From Proteobacteria bacterium UBA664 (GTDB lineage: Bacteria > Pseudomonadota > Gammaproteobacteria > UBA7966): a stretch of DNA of 18,755 nucleotides. The position numbers and the translations under genes are program-made. Position 1 is the stretch's first letter; each line of letters opens with the position of its first letter. The notes beneath the pieces were generated by a model that was not told the DNA's origin, did not search any database, and worked only from the letters and a program-made list of their open reading frames with translations. This document shows positions 1-8,223 of this stretch, piece by piece. The stretch is from positions 1 to 18,755 of the forward strand of contig DBNU01000036.1 of assembly GCA_002299125.1 (NCBI GenBank), in the 5' to 3' direction.

Positions 1-622
1 GTACTTGCTTCACCGTGGTCGCAAGCCGCTGGTAGCGGGCGAGTGCGATGCGCCCCGCCGCGCGTCCCGGATGGATGCCGGCCAGGAACAGGGCCTCGTT
101 GGCGTAGATGTTCCCCACGCCGACCACCACTCTGCCGTCCATGAGGAAGGACTTCACCGGTGCGCGACGACCGGCGGCCAGGTGCTGGAGATGGGCGCCA
201 TCGAAGTCAGGCGACAGCGGCTCGGGGCCGAGGTGCGCGAGCAGCGGGTGGCGCTGCGGATCGCCCGGCACGTGCACCAGCGAGCCGAAGCGCCGCGGGT
301 CGTGGAACAGGAGCCGCAGCCCGGCACCGAACTCGAACTCCAGATGGTCGTGTGGACGAAGTGGGGCGGGCCGGGTGAGCACCCTGAGCGATCCGGACAT
401 GCCGAGGTGCAGCAGCAGCGTCTCGCCGCCCCAGTCCATGAGCAGGTACTTGGCGCGGCGGCGCAGATCGATGAGCCGGCGACCAGCCAGGCGTGCCGGC
501 AGATCCGGCGCTACCGGCCAGCGCAGCCGGCCATCGTGGATATGCAGCCCACTGAGCCGCTGACCGATGAGCAGCGGGGCAATGCCGCGGCGGGTGGTCT
601 CGACCTCAGGCAGCTCGGGCAT
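1..622 (-). CDS. mutM: Formamidopyrimidine-DNA glycosylase (partial, C-terminus off window)
   Basis: Bifunctional DNA glycosylase/AP lyase that removes oxidised purines such as 8-oxoguanine. About 207 residues are present against roughly 270 in the family. The start is fixed by the hallmark N-terminus MPELPEVET: after Met removal, Pro2 is the Schiff-base nucleophile and Glu3 the catalytic acid. The conserved lysine lies in RAKYLL near residue 58. The helix-two-turn-helix region is marked by VGVGNIYANEALF around residues 167-180. The C-terminal zinc finger would lie beyond base 1 and cannot be judged. It follows the DUF4340 gene on the same strand after a 59-base gap, so the two may be co-transcribed. 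No strong Shine-Dalgarno sequence is visible. The identity is secure from the motifs. Confidence 0.96.
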   Translation of the reverse strand, partial: MPELPEVETTRRGIAPLLIGQRLSGLHIHDGRLRWPVAPDLPARLAGRRLIDLRRRAKYLLMDWGGETLLLHLGMSGSLRVLTRPAPLRPHDHLEFEFGAGLRLLFHDPRRFGSLVHVPGDPQRHPLLAHLGPEPLSPDFDGAHLQHLAAGRRAPVKSFLMDGRVVVGVGNIYANEALFLAGIHPGRAAGRIALARYQRLATTVKQV

Positions 623-681
623 GGTTGGGGCTGGGTGCTAGAGCAGATCCATCGGGTATGGCAAGACGCCCTCGCCCGCGT

Positions 682-1773
682 TCACGGTCCCTGCGTTTCC
701 TCGGGGCTCGTCTCTGCTTCCGCCGCGCCACCCGCGGCTGCTGCCCCCTGGTCATCGACCGCAGCCAGGCCCAGCAGGCGCTGCATGTCCGGGCCTACGA
801 AGACCCAGGCGAGCCCCACGTCATCACGGGCGAGGATGAGTTCCGGTTCGCGCCGGATGATGCGGAAGTCGATGTGCCCCCCGTTCCAGCCGATGCGGAT
901 CCCGGCCGGGTCGAGCGCCCCCCGGCCCGGTTCGCGGGCGGCCGCAAGCGGGTCGAGCGCGCCCTGCCCGGGCACGCCGCCGGTCGTGTCCGCCCGGGAG
1001 GCGTCCACCTCGTTCGGGCTGGTGGCAGAGTGAGCACCCGCTTCGCCGCCAGCCTCGGTGGGTGGCTCCAGGTCCTTGAGGTCTTCGATCCGCCAGGCGC
1101 GGGCCTCGCGCCAGGCGTTCGCCACCTCGCCAGCGGGGAGTTCACCCTCACCCTGTGGCCCGACCCAGACGACGGCCGGGCCAGCGGCGTCGGCATCATC
1201 CGCTGCCGGGCGCTCGAGCTGCAGCACCCGCCCGGGCAAGTCGATACGCGTCGGCGAGACATCCGGCGGGATCGGCGCGGTGGCGACCCACTCGGTCGCA
1301 TCCACGTCGATGGCGGCGAAGTGGAAGTCCGCGATCCGATGCAGCTCGTCCGCTCGGCGGACGTGCCGCTCACGCTTGATGGGATGGGTGTTGCCGAACA
1401 GGAGGTGCTCTCCCCCCGCCTCGAGTTCGAGCAGCGGGGCGTCGAGTTCAAACTGGGCGAGGTCGAGGTCCGCTATCCCCTGGCTGTGTTCGCGCCGGGT
1501 AGTGAGCAAACCGAGGGTGGACTCGATGCGGTAGGCAAGGGCGGGTACCGGCGACGGCCAGGGGGCGGTCAGCCACCAGTGGTCGGCACGCCGTTCCAGC
1601 TCGAGTGCAGGCGCGCCGGGTCGGCGGATGGTGAGTCGCTCGATCCGGCTCACATCGAGCGGGGTCAATGCGATCTCGGCAGGCGGCCGCTCCCGTCCCG
1701 GCTCGAAGATCACGACCAGCGACAAGAGCAGGGCAACCAGGGTGAGCAGGGTCAGGGTGAGGCGATGACGCAT
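682..1773 (-). CDS. DUF4340-type protein, probable GldG-associated component
   Basis: A 363-residue protein of unknown biochemical role. I start it at MRHRLTLTLLTL because this gives a membrane anchor at once (hydrophobic residues 5-20); an upstream in-frame ATG at 1863 adds 30 unlikely residues. The rest is predicted to be outside the cytoplasm. The pattern ALTPLDVSRIERLTI, followed by a WWLTAP segment, is typical of DUF4340 proteins, which commonly accompany GldG-like ABC export clusters. Residues ~255-300 form a low-complexity Gly/Ala/Pro stretch containing two GALDP copies. The ABC genes it would normally accompany are at 4688-7904, separated by fbp, nnrU-like and GGDEF genes. The family assignment comes from recalled sequence patterns, not a search. 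Confidence 0.72.
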   Translation of the reverse strand: MRHRLTLTLLTLVALLLSLVVIFEPGRERPPAEIALTPLDVSRIERLTIRRPGAPALELERRADHWWLTAPWPSPVPALAYRIESTLGLLTTRREHSQGIADLDLAQFELDAPLLELEAGGEHLLFGNTHPIKRERHVRRADELHRIADFHFAAIDVDATEWVATAPIPPDVSPTRIDLPGRVLQLERPAADDADAAGPAVVWVGPQGEGELPAGEVANAWREARAWRIEDLKDLEPPTEAGGEAGAHSATSPNEVDASRADTTGGVPGQGALDPLAAAREPGRGALDPAGIRIGWNGGHIDFRIIRREPELILARDDVGLAWVFVGPDMQRLLGLAAVDDQGAAAAGGAAEAETSPEETQGP

Positions 1774-1945
1774 GGCGATCCGGCGGCTGGGGTGGCGTGG
1801 CCTGCACGTCAGGGCATGCAGGAAGCTGATGTTGATGGCAGCATATGCAGGACGCGGTGGCAACGGTACTGCAAGCGATCGAGCGGAATGTTGCAGCGCC
1901 CCGTATCGTGGTCACGACACCCCTGACAAGGCATCTGCAGACCGC

Positions 1946-2968
1946 ATGAACTTCGTCATCGAGAAGCTCGCCGATCTCACGCGCTCGCGGGACCGCGACG
2001 TGGTGGATGTCACACTGACGACCCTGGTGCGCGACCTCATCGATCCGCTGGTGGTCAGCATCCACCGACGGGTGCGCGTGGACGGCGAGGAGCGCTGGCT
2101 GTGTCGGGCCCGGCATGAGCGCGGGGCCGCAGTGGCCACCATCGCCAATACCCTGGACGATCTCAGCCAGTTGCCCGCGCTCGGGAGTCACCCCGAACGC
2201 GAACGCTGTCTGCGCGAACAGATGCTCGTGGAGGTGTCCGGCCCGACCTACACCACCTGCATTCCGCTCGCCACCGACACCGGGCCCTTCGGTGTGCTGG
2301 AGGTGGAGTCCGCCACGCCCCTCCCCGAGCCCGGACAGACCCTGCTGGTCTCCGTGGCGAAGGTTTACCGGAACCTGCTCTCGCTGCTCGACTACTCGGA
2401 GCGCGACACCCTCACCGGGCTGTTGAACCGTCGCACCTTCGACGACGCCTTCCTGCGCGAACCCTCGGCCCTGCCCGAGGCGCGTGCCGGCTCGGGGTCA
2501 TCATCCGCACCGCAGACCGGGATCTGGCTCGCGGTCATCGATGTGGATCATTTCAAGCAGGTGAACGATCGCCACGGTCACCTCATCGGTGACGAGGTGC
2601 TGCTGCTGCTCGCGCGCCTGTTGCAGGCCAACTTCCGGCTGACCGATCGCCTGTTCCGTTTTGGTGGTGAAGAGTTCGTCGTGCTCATGCGCTGCCCCGG
2701 TGAGCCGGAGGCCCTCATCGCCTGCGAGCGGCTGCGCCGGAGCGTGGCAGACTGCGCCTTTCCGCAGGTGGGGCAGGTGACCATCAGCATCGGCGTCGGG
2801 CCGGTGCGTGCCGATGACCCGCCCGCCCGCGCCTTCGAGCGCGGTGACCGCGCCGTCTACCGCGCCAAGCAGGAGGGCCGCAACCGCGTGGTGCCCTGGA
2901 GCACTCTGCCGGAGGCCCGCACGGAGGCCGAGGCCACGACGATCTCCGGCGACGTCGAGCTTTTCTGA
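1946..2968 (+). CDS. GGDEF diguanylate cyclase with N-terminal GAF-like region
   Basis: Predicted to make cyclic di-GMP from two GTP. The 340-residue protein starts at MNFVIEKLADLTRSRD; the open frame continues upstream to 1772, but that part overlaps the divergent gene's promoter region and looks non-coding. Residues 1-140 resemble a GAF-like sensory region (FGVLEVESA, then a YRNLLSLL helix). The cyclase domain spans about 150-325: DTLTGLLNRRTF starts it, the metal-binding aspartate is in VIDVDHFKQVND, and the active-site loop is GGEEF at residues 240-244. RLTD at 231-234 is at the right spacing for the RxxD inhibitory I-site, so product inhibition is likely. There is no transmembrane segment and no EAL domain. 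It is divergent from the DUF4340 gene and followed after 36 bases by the NnrU-like gene. Confidence 0.93.
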   Translation: MNFVIEKLADLTRSRDRDVVDVTLTTLVRDLIDPLVVSIHRRVRVDGEERWLCRARHERGAAVATIANTLDDLSQLPALGSHPERERCLREQMLVEVSGPTYTTCIPLATDTGPFGVLEVESATPLPEPGQTLLVSVAKVYRNLLSLLDYSERDTLTGLLNRRTFDDAFLREPSALPEARAGSGSSSAPQTGIWLAVIDVDHFKQVNDRHGHLIGDEVLLLLARLLQANFRLTDRLFRFGGEEFVVLMRCPGEPEALIACERLRRSVADCAFPQVGQVTISIGVGPVRADDPPARAFERGDRAVYRAKQEGRNRVVPWSTLPEARTEAEATTISGDVELF

Positions 2969-3004
2969 AGCCCGCAGCATTTTTCGCCGAACGAGGCATC
3001 ACAC

Positions 3005-3586
3005 ATGACAGAACTCTGCGTCGGACTGGCCCTTTTTCTCGTTACCCACGGCCTGCGGCTGCCGGGAGAAGGACCGCGCCGGGCGCTCCTCGCGCGCCTG
3101 GGTTGCATCGGCTTCAAGGTGCTCTACGCCCTGCTGACCGGGCTCGCGCTCTTGCTCATCGTGCGCGGCTACGGGGAGGCACGCCTCAGCGCGGAGCTCT
3201 TGTGGGTGCTGCCAGTCGGCGTGCGGCACGCCGCGAGTCTGCTCACCGTCGCGGCCTTCCTGCTGCTCGTCGCCGCCTGGGTGCCGCGCAATCACCTCAA
3301 GGCCGCCAGCGGCCATCCCATGCTGGCCGGGGTCAAGCTCTGGGCACTGAGCCATCTGCTGGTCAACGGCTCCACGGCGGATCTGCTGCTCTTCGGCACC
3401 TTCCTCGCCTGGTCGGTGGCCCTGTTTGCGGTGTTGCGGCGGCGTGATCGGGCGGCCGGCGTTCGTCCTGCGGCGGGTCACTGGGCGGGGACGCTGGCCA
3501 CCGTGGTGCTTGGGCTCGGGCTCTGGGCCGGCTTTGCCCTGCATGCCCATCGCTGGCTCATCGGGGTCGCGCCCTTCGGCGCTTGA
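3005..3586 (+). CDS. NnrU-family integral membrane protein
   Basis: A 193-residue, very hydrophobic protein with about five membrane segments (near residues 2-15, 36-54, 63-90, 120-142 and 163-180). The conserved cytosolic block PRNHLKAASGHPMLAGVK (residues 94-111), followed by LWALSHLLVNG, is the signature of the NnrU family. That family includes a nitric-oxide/nitrite-associated protein of denitrifiers and is related to plant 15-cis-zeta-carotene isomerase. The biochemical role in this organism is unknown, and no denitrification genes are visible nearby. A GAGG ribosome-binding site lies about 10 bases before the ATG. It is downstream of the GGDEF gene on the same strand and converges with fbp, with only 49 bases between the stop codons. 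Confidence 0.85.
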   Translation: MTELCVGLALFLVTHGLRLPGEGPRRALLARLGCIGFKVLYALLTGLALLLIVRGYGEARLSAELLWVLPVGVRHAASLLTVAAFLLLVAAWVPRNHLKAASGHPMLAGVKLWALSHLLVNGSTADLLLFGTFLAWSVALFAVLRRRDRAAGVRPAAGHWAGTLATVVLGLGLWAGFALHAHRWLIGVAPFGA

Positions 3587-3635
3587 AAGCGACCCTGCTG
3601 CATCATCCCGGCGGCAACGCCCCTCGCCCACGCGC

Positions 3636-4640
3636 TCAGGTCGGGGCCTCGGCGTGGTAGGCGTCGAGCCGTTCCACCTCGTTGCGTGAACCCATGATCA
3701 CGGCCACGCGCTGATGCAGGCCAGCGGGGGTGATATCCAGGATTCTCTCGTGCCCGGTACTCGCCCGCCCACCCGCCTGCTCGACCAGCCAACCCATCGG
3801 ATTGGCCTCGTACATGAGGCGCAGCTTGCCAGGCTTCGCGAGATCCCGGGTGTCCCGCGGGTACATGAATACCCCGCCGCGACCGAGCGTGCGATGTACG
3901 TCGGCCACCATGGAGCCGACCCAGCGCATGTTGAAGTTCTCCCCGCGCGGCCCCGCCTTGCCGGCCACGCATTCCTGGATGTAGCGGGCCACGGGCGGCT
4001 CCCAGAAGCGGGCATTCGAGGTGTTGATGGAGAACTCGCGCGTATCGGCGGGGAGCGTGATCGCGGGCGCGGTCAGCAGGAACCGGCCGCTGGATGGATC
4101 CAGGGTGAAGCCATCCACCCCGGCCCCGGTGGTCAATACCAGTTGCACCTGCGGCCCATAGGCCACGTAGCCGGCGGCCGCCTGGTGATGGCCTGCTTGC
4201 AGGAAATCCGCCTCCGTGGCGGGCACGCCCGGATGCGGGTGCGGCAGCAGCGAGAAGATGGTGCCGATGGTCACGTTCACGTCGATGTTCGAGGAGCCAT
4301 CGAGCGGATCGAAGAGCAGCAGCCAACGGCCGAGTGGGCTGCCCTCCGCTACCGGGTGCACTCCATCCATCTCTTCGGAGGCGATGCCGCCGAGTTCCCC
4401 CGTGCCGGCGGTTCCATCGAGGAGCCACTGGTTGCTCAGCACGTCGAGCTTCTTCTGTACCTCACCCTGCACGTTCTCCGCCCCTGCCCCACCGAGCACG
4501 CCATCCAGGGCCCCGCGTTGGACACCGACGGCGATGCGTACACAACTCGCAGCGATGGCCTCGAGGAGACGGGCGAGCCCGGCGTCGAGCCCGGCCTGCA
4601 CGCGGCCCTGCAGATATTCGGGAAGGCTGGGGCTGTGCAT
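3636..4640 (-). CDS. fbp: Class I fructose-1,6-bisphosphatase
   Basis: Hydrolyses fructose 1,6-bisphosphate to fructose 6-phosphate in gluconeogenesis and, if present, the Calvin cycle. The 334-residue length is normal for class I. The start MHSPSLPEYL at 4640 has GGAG placed about 8 bases upstream. Metal-binding and catalytic motifs are visible: GEVQKKLD near 59-66, ASEE at 87-90, and DPLDGSSNID at 111-120. The substrate-binding blocks GENFNMRWVGSMVAD, GGVFMYP and LMYEANPMGWLVEQAGG are also complete. It follows the GldG-like gene by 47 bases on the same strand, so it may be read through from the ABC cluster; a functional link between the two is not evident. The identity is secure. Confidence 0.96.
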   Translation of the reverse strand: MHSPSLPEYLQGRVQAGLDAGLARLLEAIAASCVRIAVGVQRGALDGVLGGAGAENVQGEVQKKLDVLSNQWLLDGTAGTGELGGIASEEMDGVHPVAEGSPLGRWLLLFDPLDGSSNIDVNVTIGTIFSLLPHPHPGVPATEADFLQAGHHQAAAGYVAYGPQVQLVLTTGAGVDGFTLDPSSGRFLLTAPAITLPADTREFSINTSNARFWEPPVARYIQECVAGKAGPRGENFNMRWVGSMVADVHRTLGRGGVFMYPRDTRDLAKPGKLRLMYEANPMGWLVEQAGGRASTGHERILDITPAGLHQRVAVIMGSRNEVERLDAYHAEAPT

Positions 4641-4687
4641 GTCGGGTCTCCGTGGAGTTCGCTGCGGGATGATGGGGCCGTGCCCGC

Positions 4688-6226
4688 TCAGGCCCGCGCG
4701 CGGCGTCGCCACCAGAGGGTGAAGCCGGTCAGGAGCAGGGCGGCTGGAATGCCGAGCAGGGCGAGCAGACCGATGGTGGCCTGCACCGGGTCGGAGAGTT
4801 CGAGCTGACGGTCGCGCGCGAGGCGGGCCGGGACCTCAATGAGCTGCTCATCGCCGGAGAGCCAGTCCACGAGCCGGGTGCCGAGATCCAGATTGCCGGC
4901 ATTGCCGAGGTACTGGTTGGAGAGGAAATCGCCATCGCCGAGCACCACCACCCGCTGCTGGCCGGCGTCCGCGCCCGCGTCTGAGTCGGCCGCCGGCGGG
5001 GCGTCCGCGGCGACGGGGGCTGCCGTGGTGTCTGCGGCAGCATCGATCGCCGGATCGGCAGCCAATGTTGCATCGATCTGGGCGGCCGGAGCCTCTGTGG
5101 AGGGGGCCGCGCCCGGCTCGGGCGCCAGTCGGCCAGGTGCGCTGGCGCGCGGGCGGGTCAAGGCGAGGCCGAGGTCGAAGGGGCCCATGAGGTCTTCGCC
5201 TTCGTTGAACTGGACCATGCCGGCATCGAGGGTCCCGGTCTCGGACCAGACCTGATCGCCGCTCCGCAGGATGGATTCCGCAGCCCAACCTTCGAGCGGC
5301 GTGTGTTCCAGACCGCTGGCCGTGGGAAATACGGTGACGAGGCCGAAGCGACCGACGACGGCGCGGGCGGGGTATTCGGTGATCGGCAGGATGCTCGCAT
5401 CCTGGATCTGGAGCAGACGGGCGGCCGGGTCCACCAGCATGCCCGGCTGCACGCGGATCCCGAGCCGCTCGGCCAGGGGCTCGAGACCGGCGAGCCGACC
5501 CTCGTCGATGATCCAGAGCAGGTTGCCGCCACCGTCCACCCAGCGCTGCACGGCGGTGAGGGCGGCGGGGGTCCAGCGCACCGTGGGGCCGGCGATCACG
5601 AGCGCGGAGCTGTTCTCCGGCACCTGGGCCGTGAGGTTGATGTCGAGTTCCTGAACGCGGACGCCGCGTCCCTCGATCTGGCCGGTGAAGGTCTGTAGGT
5701 CGTGGTTGGCCTGGCCGTGAGCCGCACGCTCCCCGTGACCCTGAACGAAGACCAGGAAGCGCTCTGCGCCACGCGCGAGCTGTTGCAGGGCATGGGTGAA
5801 ATCCGCCTCCGTGGCCCGGGTGACGCGCTCGGTGCGCCCGGCGAAGTCGAGCACCATCTCGCCCTCGAAGGTGATGCCGAGTTCCCGCACCAGTGAAGGC
5901 ACGCGGTCGGGATCCACGAATGCGAGGCTGATGTCGCCCTTCACGCGCCGGTAGCGACCGACGAGATCCTCGATCGGCTGGCGGATGGCCGGGTTGGGAC
6001 TCGCGTAGGCCGTGATAGTGAGCGGGCCGTCGAGGGTCAGGACCAGCGCCCGACTCGCTTCGGACAGCGTGTGGCGCGAGGCCGCAGTCCAGTCGGCCTC
6101 GATCTCGTAGCGGTTGCTGAGCCAGCCGAGGAGGCCCGCCACCACGAGCAGGAGCCCCAGTAGGCCGAGGCTTTCCAGGCGTGCGAGCAGGCCACCGCGC
6201 ACGGCATTGCGGGTTGCTGGCGTCAT
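4688..6226 (-). CDS. GldG-like ABC transporter auxiliary protein
   Basis: A 512-residue membrane-anchored protein of the GldG/ABC_transp_aux type. It is the non-ATPase partner of an ABC-2 exporter; in Bacteroidetes the relatives serve gliding, while in proteobacteria the substrate is unknown. One membrane segment lies at residues ~18-36 and another near the C-terminus (~483-503), with a large extracytoplasmic part between. Recognisable features are DWTAASRHTLSEAS after the first segment, the FVQGHGER block and the GGNLLWIIDEG block. Residues ~365-425 are an Ala/Pro/Asp-rich low-complexity insert followed by VVVLGDGDFLSNQY. The start overlaps the permease stop in an ATGA arrangement, so the two genes are translationally coupled. 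Confidence 0.86.
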   Translation of the reverse strand: MTPATRNAVRGGLLARLESLGLLGLLLVVAGLLGWLSNRYEIEADWTAASRHTLSEASRALVLTLDGPLTITAYASPNPAIRQPIEDLVGRYRRVKGDISLAFVDPDRVPSLVRELGITFEGEMVLDFAGRTERVTRATEADFTHALQQLARGAERFLVFVQGHGERAAHGQANHDLQTFTGQIEGRGVRVQELDINLTAQVPENSSALVIAGPTVRWTPAALTAVQRWVDGGGNLLWIIDEGRLAGLEPLAERLGIRVQPGMLVDPAARLLQIQDASILPITEYPARAVVGRFGLVTVFPTASGLEHTPLEGWAAESILRSGDQVWSETGTLDAGMVQFNEGEDLMGPFDLGLALTRPRASAPGRLAPEPGAAPSTEAPAAQIDATLAADPAIDAAADTTAAPVAADAPPAADSDAGADAGQQRVVVLGDGDFLSNQYLGNAGNLDLGTRLVDWLSGDEQLIEVPARLARDRQLELSDPVQATIGLLALLGIPAALLLTGFTLWWRRRARA

Positions 6227-6978
6227 CCGGGCAGGCGCTCAGCGTCGAGCCGCCAGAGGGTCAGGAGCAGAAACAGGGTGATGGCGATGAGGAAGTAGGC
6301 GATATCCGCACTGGAGAAGAGCCCGCGCGAGAGGTCCTCGAAGTGGCGGATGAGAGACAGGTACGGAAACAGCCCGCTCACGCCGCCGGGTTCGGTCTGC
6401 GAGGCCCAGTCGATGATCCAGAGGAACAGCAGCGCCCCGTAGGTGGCGACCGCCGCCACCGTGGGTTGATCGGTCAGCGCGGACATGAACAGGCCTATCG
6501 CGGCGAAGGTGGCCAGCAGCAGAAACAGCGCCAGTGCGCCGGCACCGACGAGGCCGTAGTCGAGTTCCGTGCCCAGGCCGAGTGACAGCGGCATGAGGGT
6601 GGTGAGCAGCACCATGCAGGCCAGCAGGCCGACGAGCCCGAGGAACTTGCCCAGCACCACCTCGATGAGGGATACCGGCGCGGTGAGCAGCAGCACCAGG
6701 GTGCCGTTGCGACGCTCCTCGGCGATGGAGCGCATGGTGAGCATGGGCGCGACCATCAGCATCACGATGGCCGCCACCGCGAAGAGCGGCTGCGCCACCA
6801 GCTCCGTGATGCCGGGTGCGTCCGGCAGTGCGGCCAGTTCGCCCTGGTTGTCCAGGATGAGCTCCATCTGGATGAGAAAACTGTAGCCAAGGATGAACTG
6901 CACCACGGCCAGCACCACCCAGGCGAGTGGCGACAGAAACAGGTTGCGGAATTCACGCCAGGCGATGGTCTGGATCAT
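6223..6978 (-). CDS. GldF-like ABC-2 permease
   Basis: A 251-residue integral membrane permease of the ABC-2 type, paired with the adjacent ATPase. About six membrane segments are visible: residues 17-36, 63-83, 104-128, 143-166, 174-192 and 228-243. The conserved cytoplasmic block MLTMRSIAEERRNGTLVLLL (about 79-98), followed by TAPVS, is characteristic of the GldF/NosY-like ABC-2 permeases. ATGA overlaps join it to both neighbours (ATPase stop at 6975-6977, GldG start at 6226), so the three genes form one tight operon. The exported substrate cannot be read from the sequence. Confidence 0.9.
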   Translation of the reverse strand: MIQTIAWREFRNLFLSPLAWVVLAVVQFILGYSFLIQMELILDNQGELAALPDAPGITELVAQPLFAVAAIVMLMVAPMLTMRSIAEERRNGTLVLLLTAPVSLIEVVLGKFLGLVGLLACMVLLTTLMPLSLGLGTELDYGLVGAGALALFLLLATFAAIGLFMSALTDQPTVAAVATYGALLFLWIIDWASQTEPGGVSGLFPYLSLIRHFEDLSRGLFSSADIAYFLIAITLFLLLTLWRLDAERLPG

Positions 6979-7904
6979 GTTGCCTCTCCGCAGGTGAGCT
7001 GCACGAAGAGTTCCTCCAGCGAGCGGCGTTCGGGCACCAGCGAGAGCACGCCCCAGTCACCGGCAAGTGCGGCCTCGAGCAGGCCCCGGGTGTTGAAGCC
7101 CGGACCGGTGGCGATGCGGCAGCTCGTGCCTTCGCACGCGACTGCCGTGACGCCGGGCAGGTGCTCGATCACGGCCGCGGCCGGTGGGCGCTCGCAGTCC
7201 AGGCGCAGCCCTCCGCCCGTGGTGGCGGCCAGATCGCTCAGTGGTTCATCCAGCACGATCCGGCCCTGATGCAGGATGATCACGCGGTCACAGACTGCTT
7301 GCACCTCGGGGAGGATGTGGGTGGAAAGGATGACGCCGTGCTCGCGACCCAGTTCACGGATGAGACCGCGGATCTCGCGCTGCTGAATGGGGTCGAGACC
7401 CACCGTGGGTTCATCGAGGATCACCACGGGCGGGTTGTGGATGATGGCCTGGGCGATCCCTACGCGCTGCTGAAAGCCCTTGGACAGCCGACCGATGAGG
7501 CGATGGCCGACCCCGTCGAGGCCGCTGCGGGCCTTGGCCCGCCGAACGGCTGCAGCTACGTTTTCCGCAGTTACGCGCCGCAGGCGCGCGCAATAGGCGA
7601 GATACTCATCCACCTTCAGTTCCCGGTAGACGGGCGGCTGCTCAGGCAGGAAGCCGAGCGCGGCACGCGCGGCCAAGGGGGCGGTATCGAGGTCGTGGCC
7701 GGCGACGCGGACGCTCCCGGCACTCGCTGCAATTGCGCCCGTCAGCATCTGCAGGGTGCTTGATTTGCCGGCCCCGTTAGGGCCGAGCAGACCCAGAACC
7801 TCCCCGCGCAGGAGACGGAGACTGACCCCATCCACGGCGAGTAGATCGCCGTAACGGCGAGACAGGCCCTCGGCCTCGATGAGGACGTCAGCGGGGGAAT
7901 TCAT
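6975..7904 (-). CDS. GldA-like ABC transporter ATP-binding protein
   Basis: The ATPase that drives the adjacent GldF/GldG-like exporter. I start it at MNSPADVLIEAEGL (309 residues). A GTG at 7931 would add nine residues, but it overlaps the promoter. Walker A is GPNGAGKSS (41-49), the signature is LSKGFQQRV (140-148), Walker B is VVILDEPTVGLDP (160-172), and the H-loop histidine is at 196 in STHILPE. A C-terminal extension of about 90 residues follows, as in the CcmA/GldA/NatA group. There is no Shine-Dalgarno sequence, and the likely promoter lies directly upstream, which suggests a leaderless message. It is the first gene of the operon running to the GldG-like gene and possibly fbp. Confidence 0.94.
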   Translation of the reverse strand: MNSPADVLIEAEGLSRRYGDLLAVDGVSLRLLRGEVLGLLGPNGAGKSSTLQMLTGAIAASAGSVRVAGHDLDTAPLAARAALGFLPEQPPVYRELKVDEYLAYCARLRRVTAENVAAAVRRAKARSGLDGVGHRLIGRLSKGFQQRVGIAQAIIHNPPVVILDEPTVGLDPIQQREIRGLIRELGREHGVILSTHILPEVQAVCDRVIILHQGRIVLDEPLSDLAATTGGGLRLDCERPPAAAVIEHLPGVTAVACEGTSCRIATGPGFNTRGLLEAALAGDWGVLSLVPERRSLEELFVQLTCGEAT

Positions 7905-7913
7905 GCGGCGCGC

Positions 7914-7941
7914 ATTATGGCTGCTCGCCACTGGGTATCAA
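7914..7941 (-). promoter_or_regulatory. Sigma70-like promoter of the Gld-type ABC operon
   Basis: On the minus strand TTGATA (7936-7941) and CATAAT (7914-7919) are separated by 16 bases, each one mismatch from consensus. The discriminator GCGCGCCGC leads directly to the ATG at 7904. The predicted transcription start would fall within a few bases of that ATG, so the first gene may be translated from a leaderless or near-leaderless transcript. The promoter is read from the sequence only. Confidence 0.6.
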
Positions 7942-8037
7942 GGGTGCGGCGGAGACAGCCGGTACGCCGCTCCTGGACGATCAAGCCCGCGCCGGTGCCG
8001 CCAGGCTGGGACGCGAGCACCGACAGCACGGCCGGCG

Positions 8038-8193
8038 CTATTTGATCTTCGCTTCCTTGTAGGCGACGTGTTTGCGCACCACCGGGTCGTACTTCTTCAT
8101 CTCCAGCTTTTCCGGGACGTTCTTCTTGTTTTTGGAGGTGGTGTAGAAGTGCCCGGTGCCGGCGGTCGACACCATTCTGATCTTGTCCTGCAT
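8038..8193 (-). CDS. rpmG: 50S ribosomal protein L33
   Basis: A 51-residue large-subunit ribosomal protein. The sequence begins MQDKIRMVSTAGTGHFYTT, continues with KNKKNVPEKLEMKKYDPVVRK and ends KEAKIK, which matches the gammaproteobacterial L33 family over its full length. It has no cysteines, so it is the zinc-independent form. It is the second gene of the rpmB-rpmG pair, 30 bases after the rpmB stop. The 133 bases between its stop and the ABC operon start hold that operon's promoter, but no clear terminator with a T-run. Confidence 0.97.
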   Translation of the reverse strand: MQDKIRMVSTAGTGHFYTTSKNKKNVPEKLEMKKYDPVVRKHVAYKEAKIK

Positions 8194-8223
8194 GGCGATT
8201 GCTCCGAGGGAGGGCGGGGCGCG

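Noticed and set aside
5..1926. Plus-strand frames of 342 and 433 residues
   Set aside because: Antisense to mutM and the DUF4340 gene; no family features or ribosome-binding site.
3714..4808. 364-residue plus-strand open frame
   Set aside because: Antisense to fbp, whose class I motifs are complete; composition is shadow-like.
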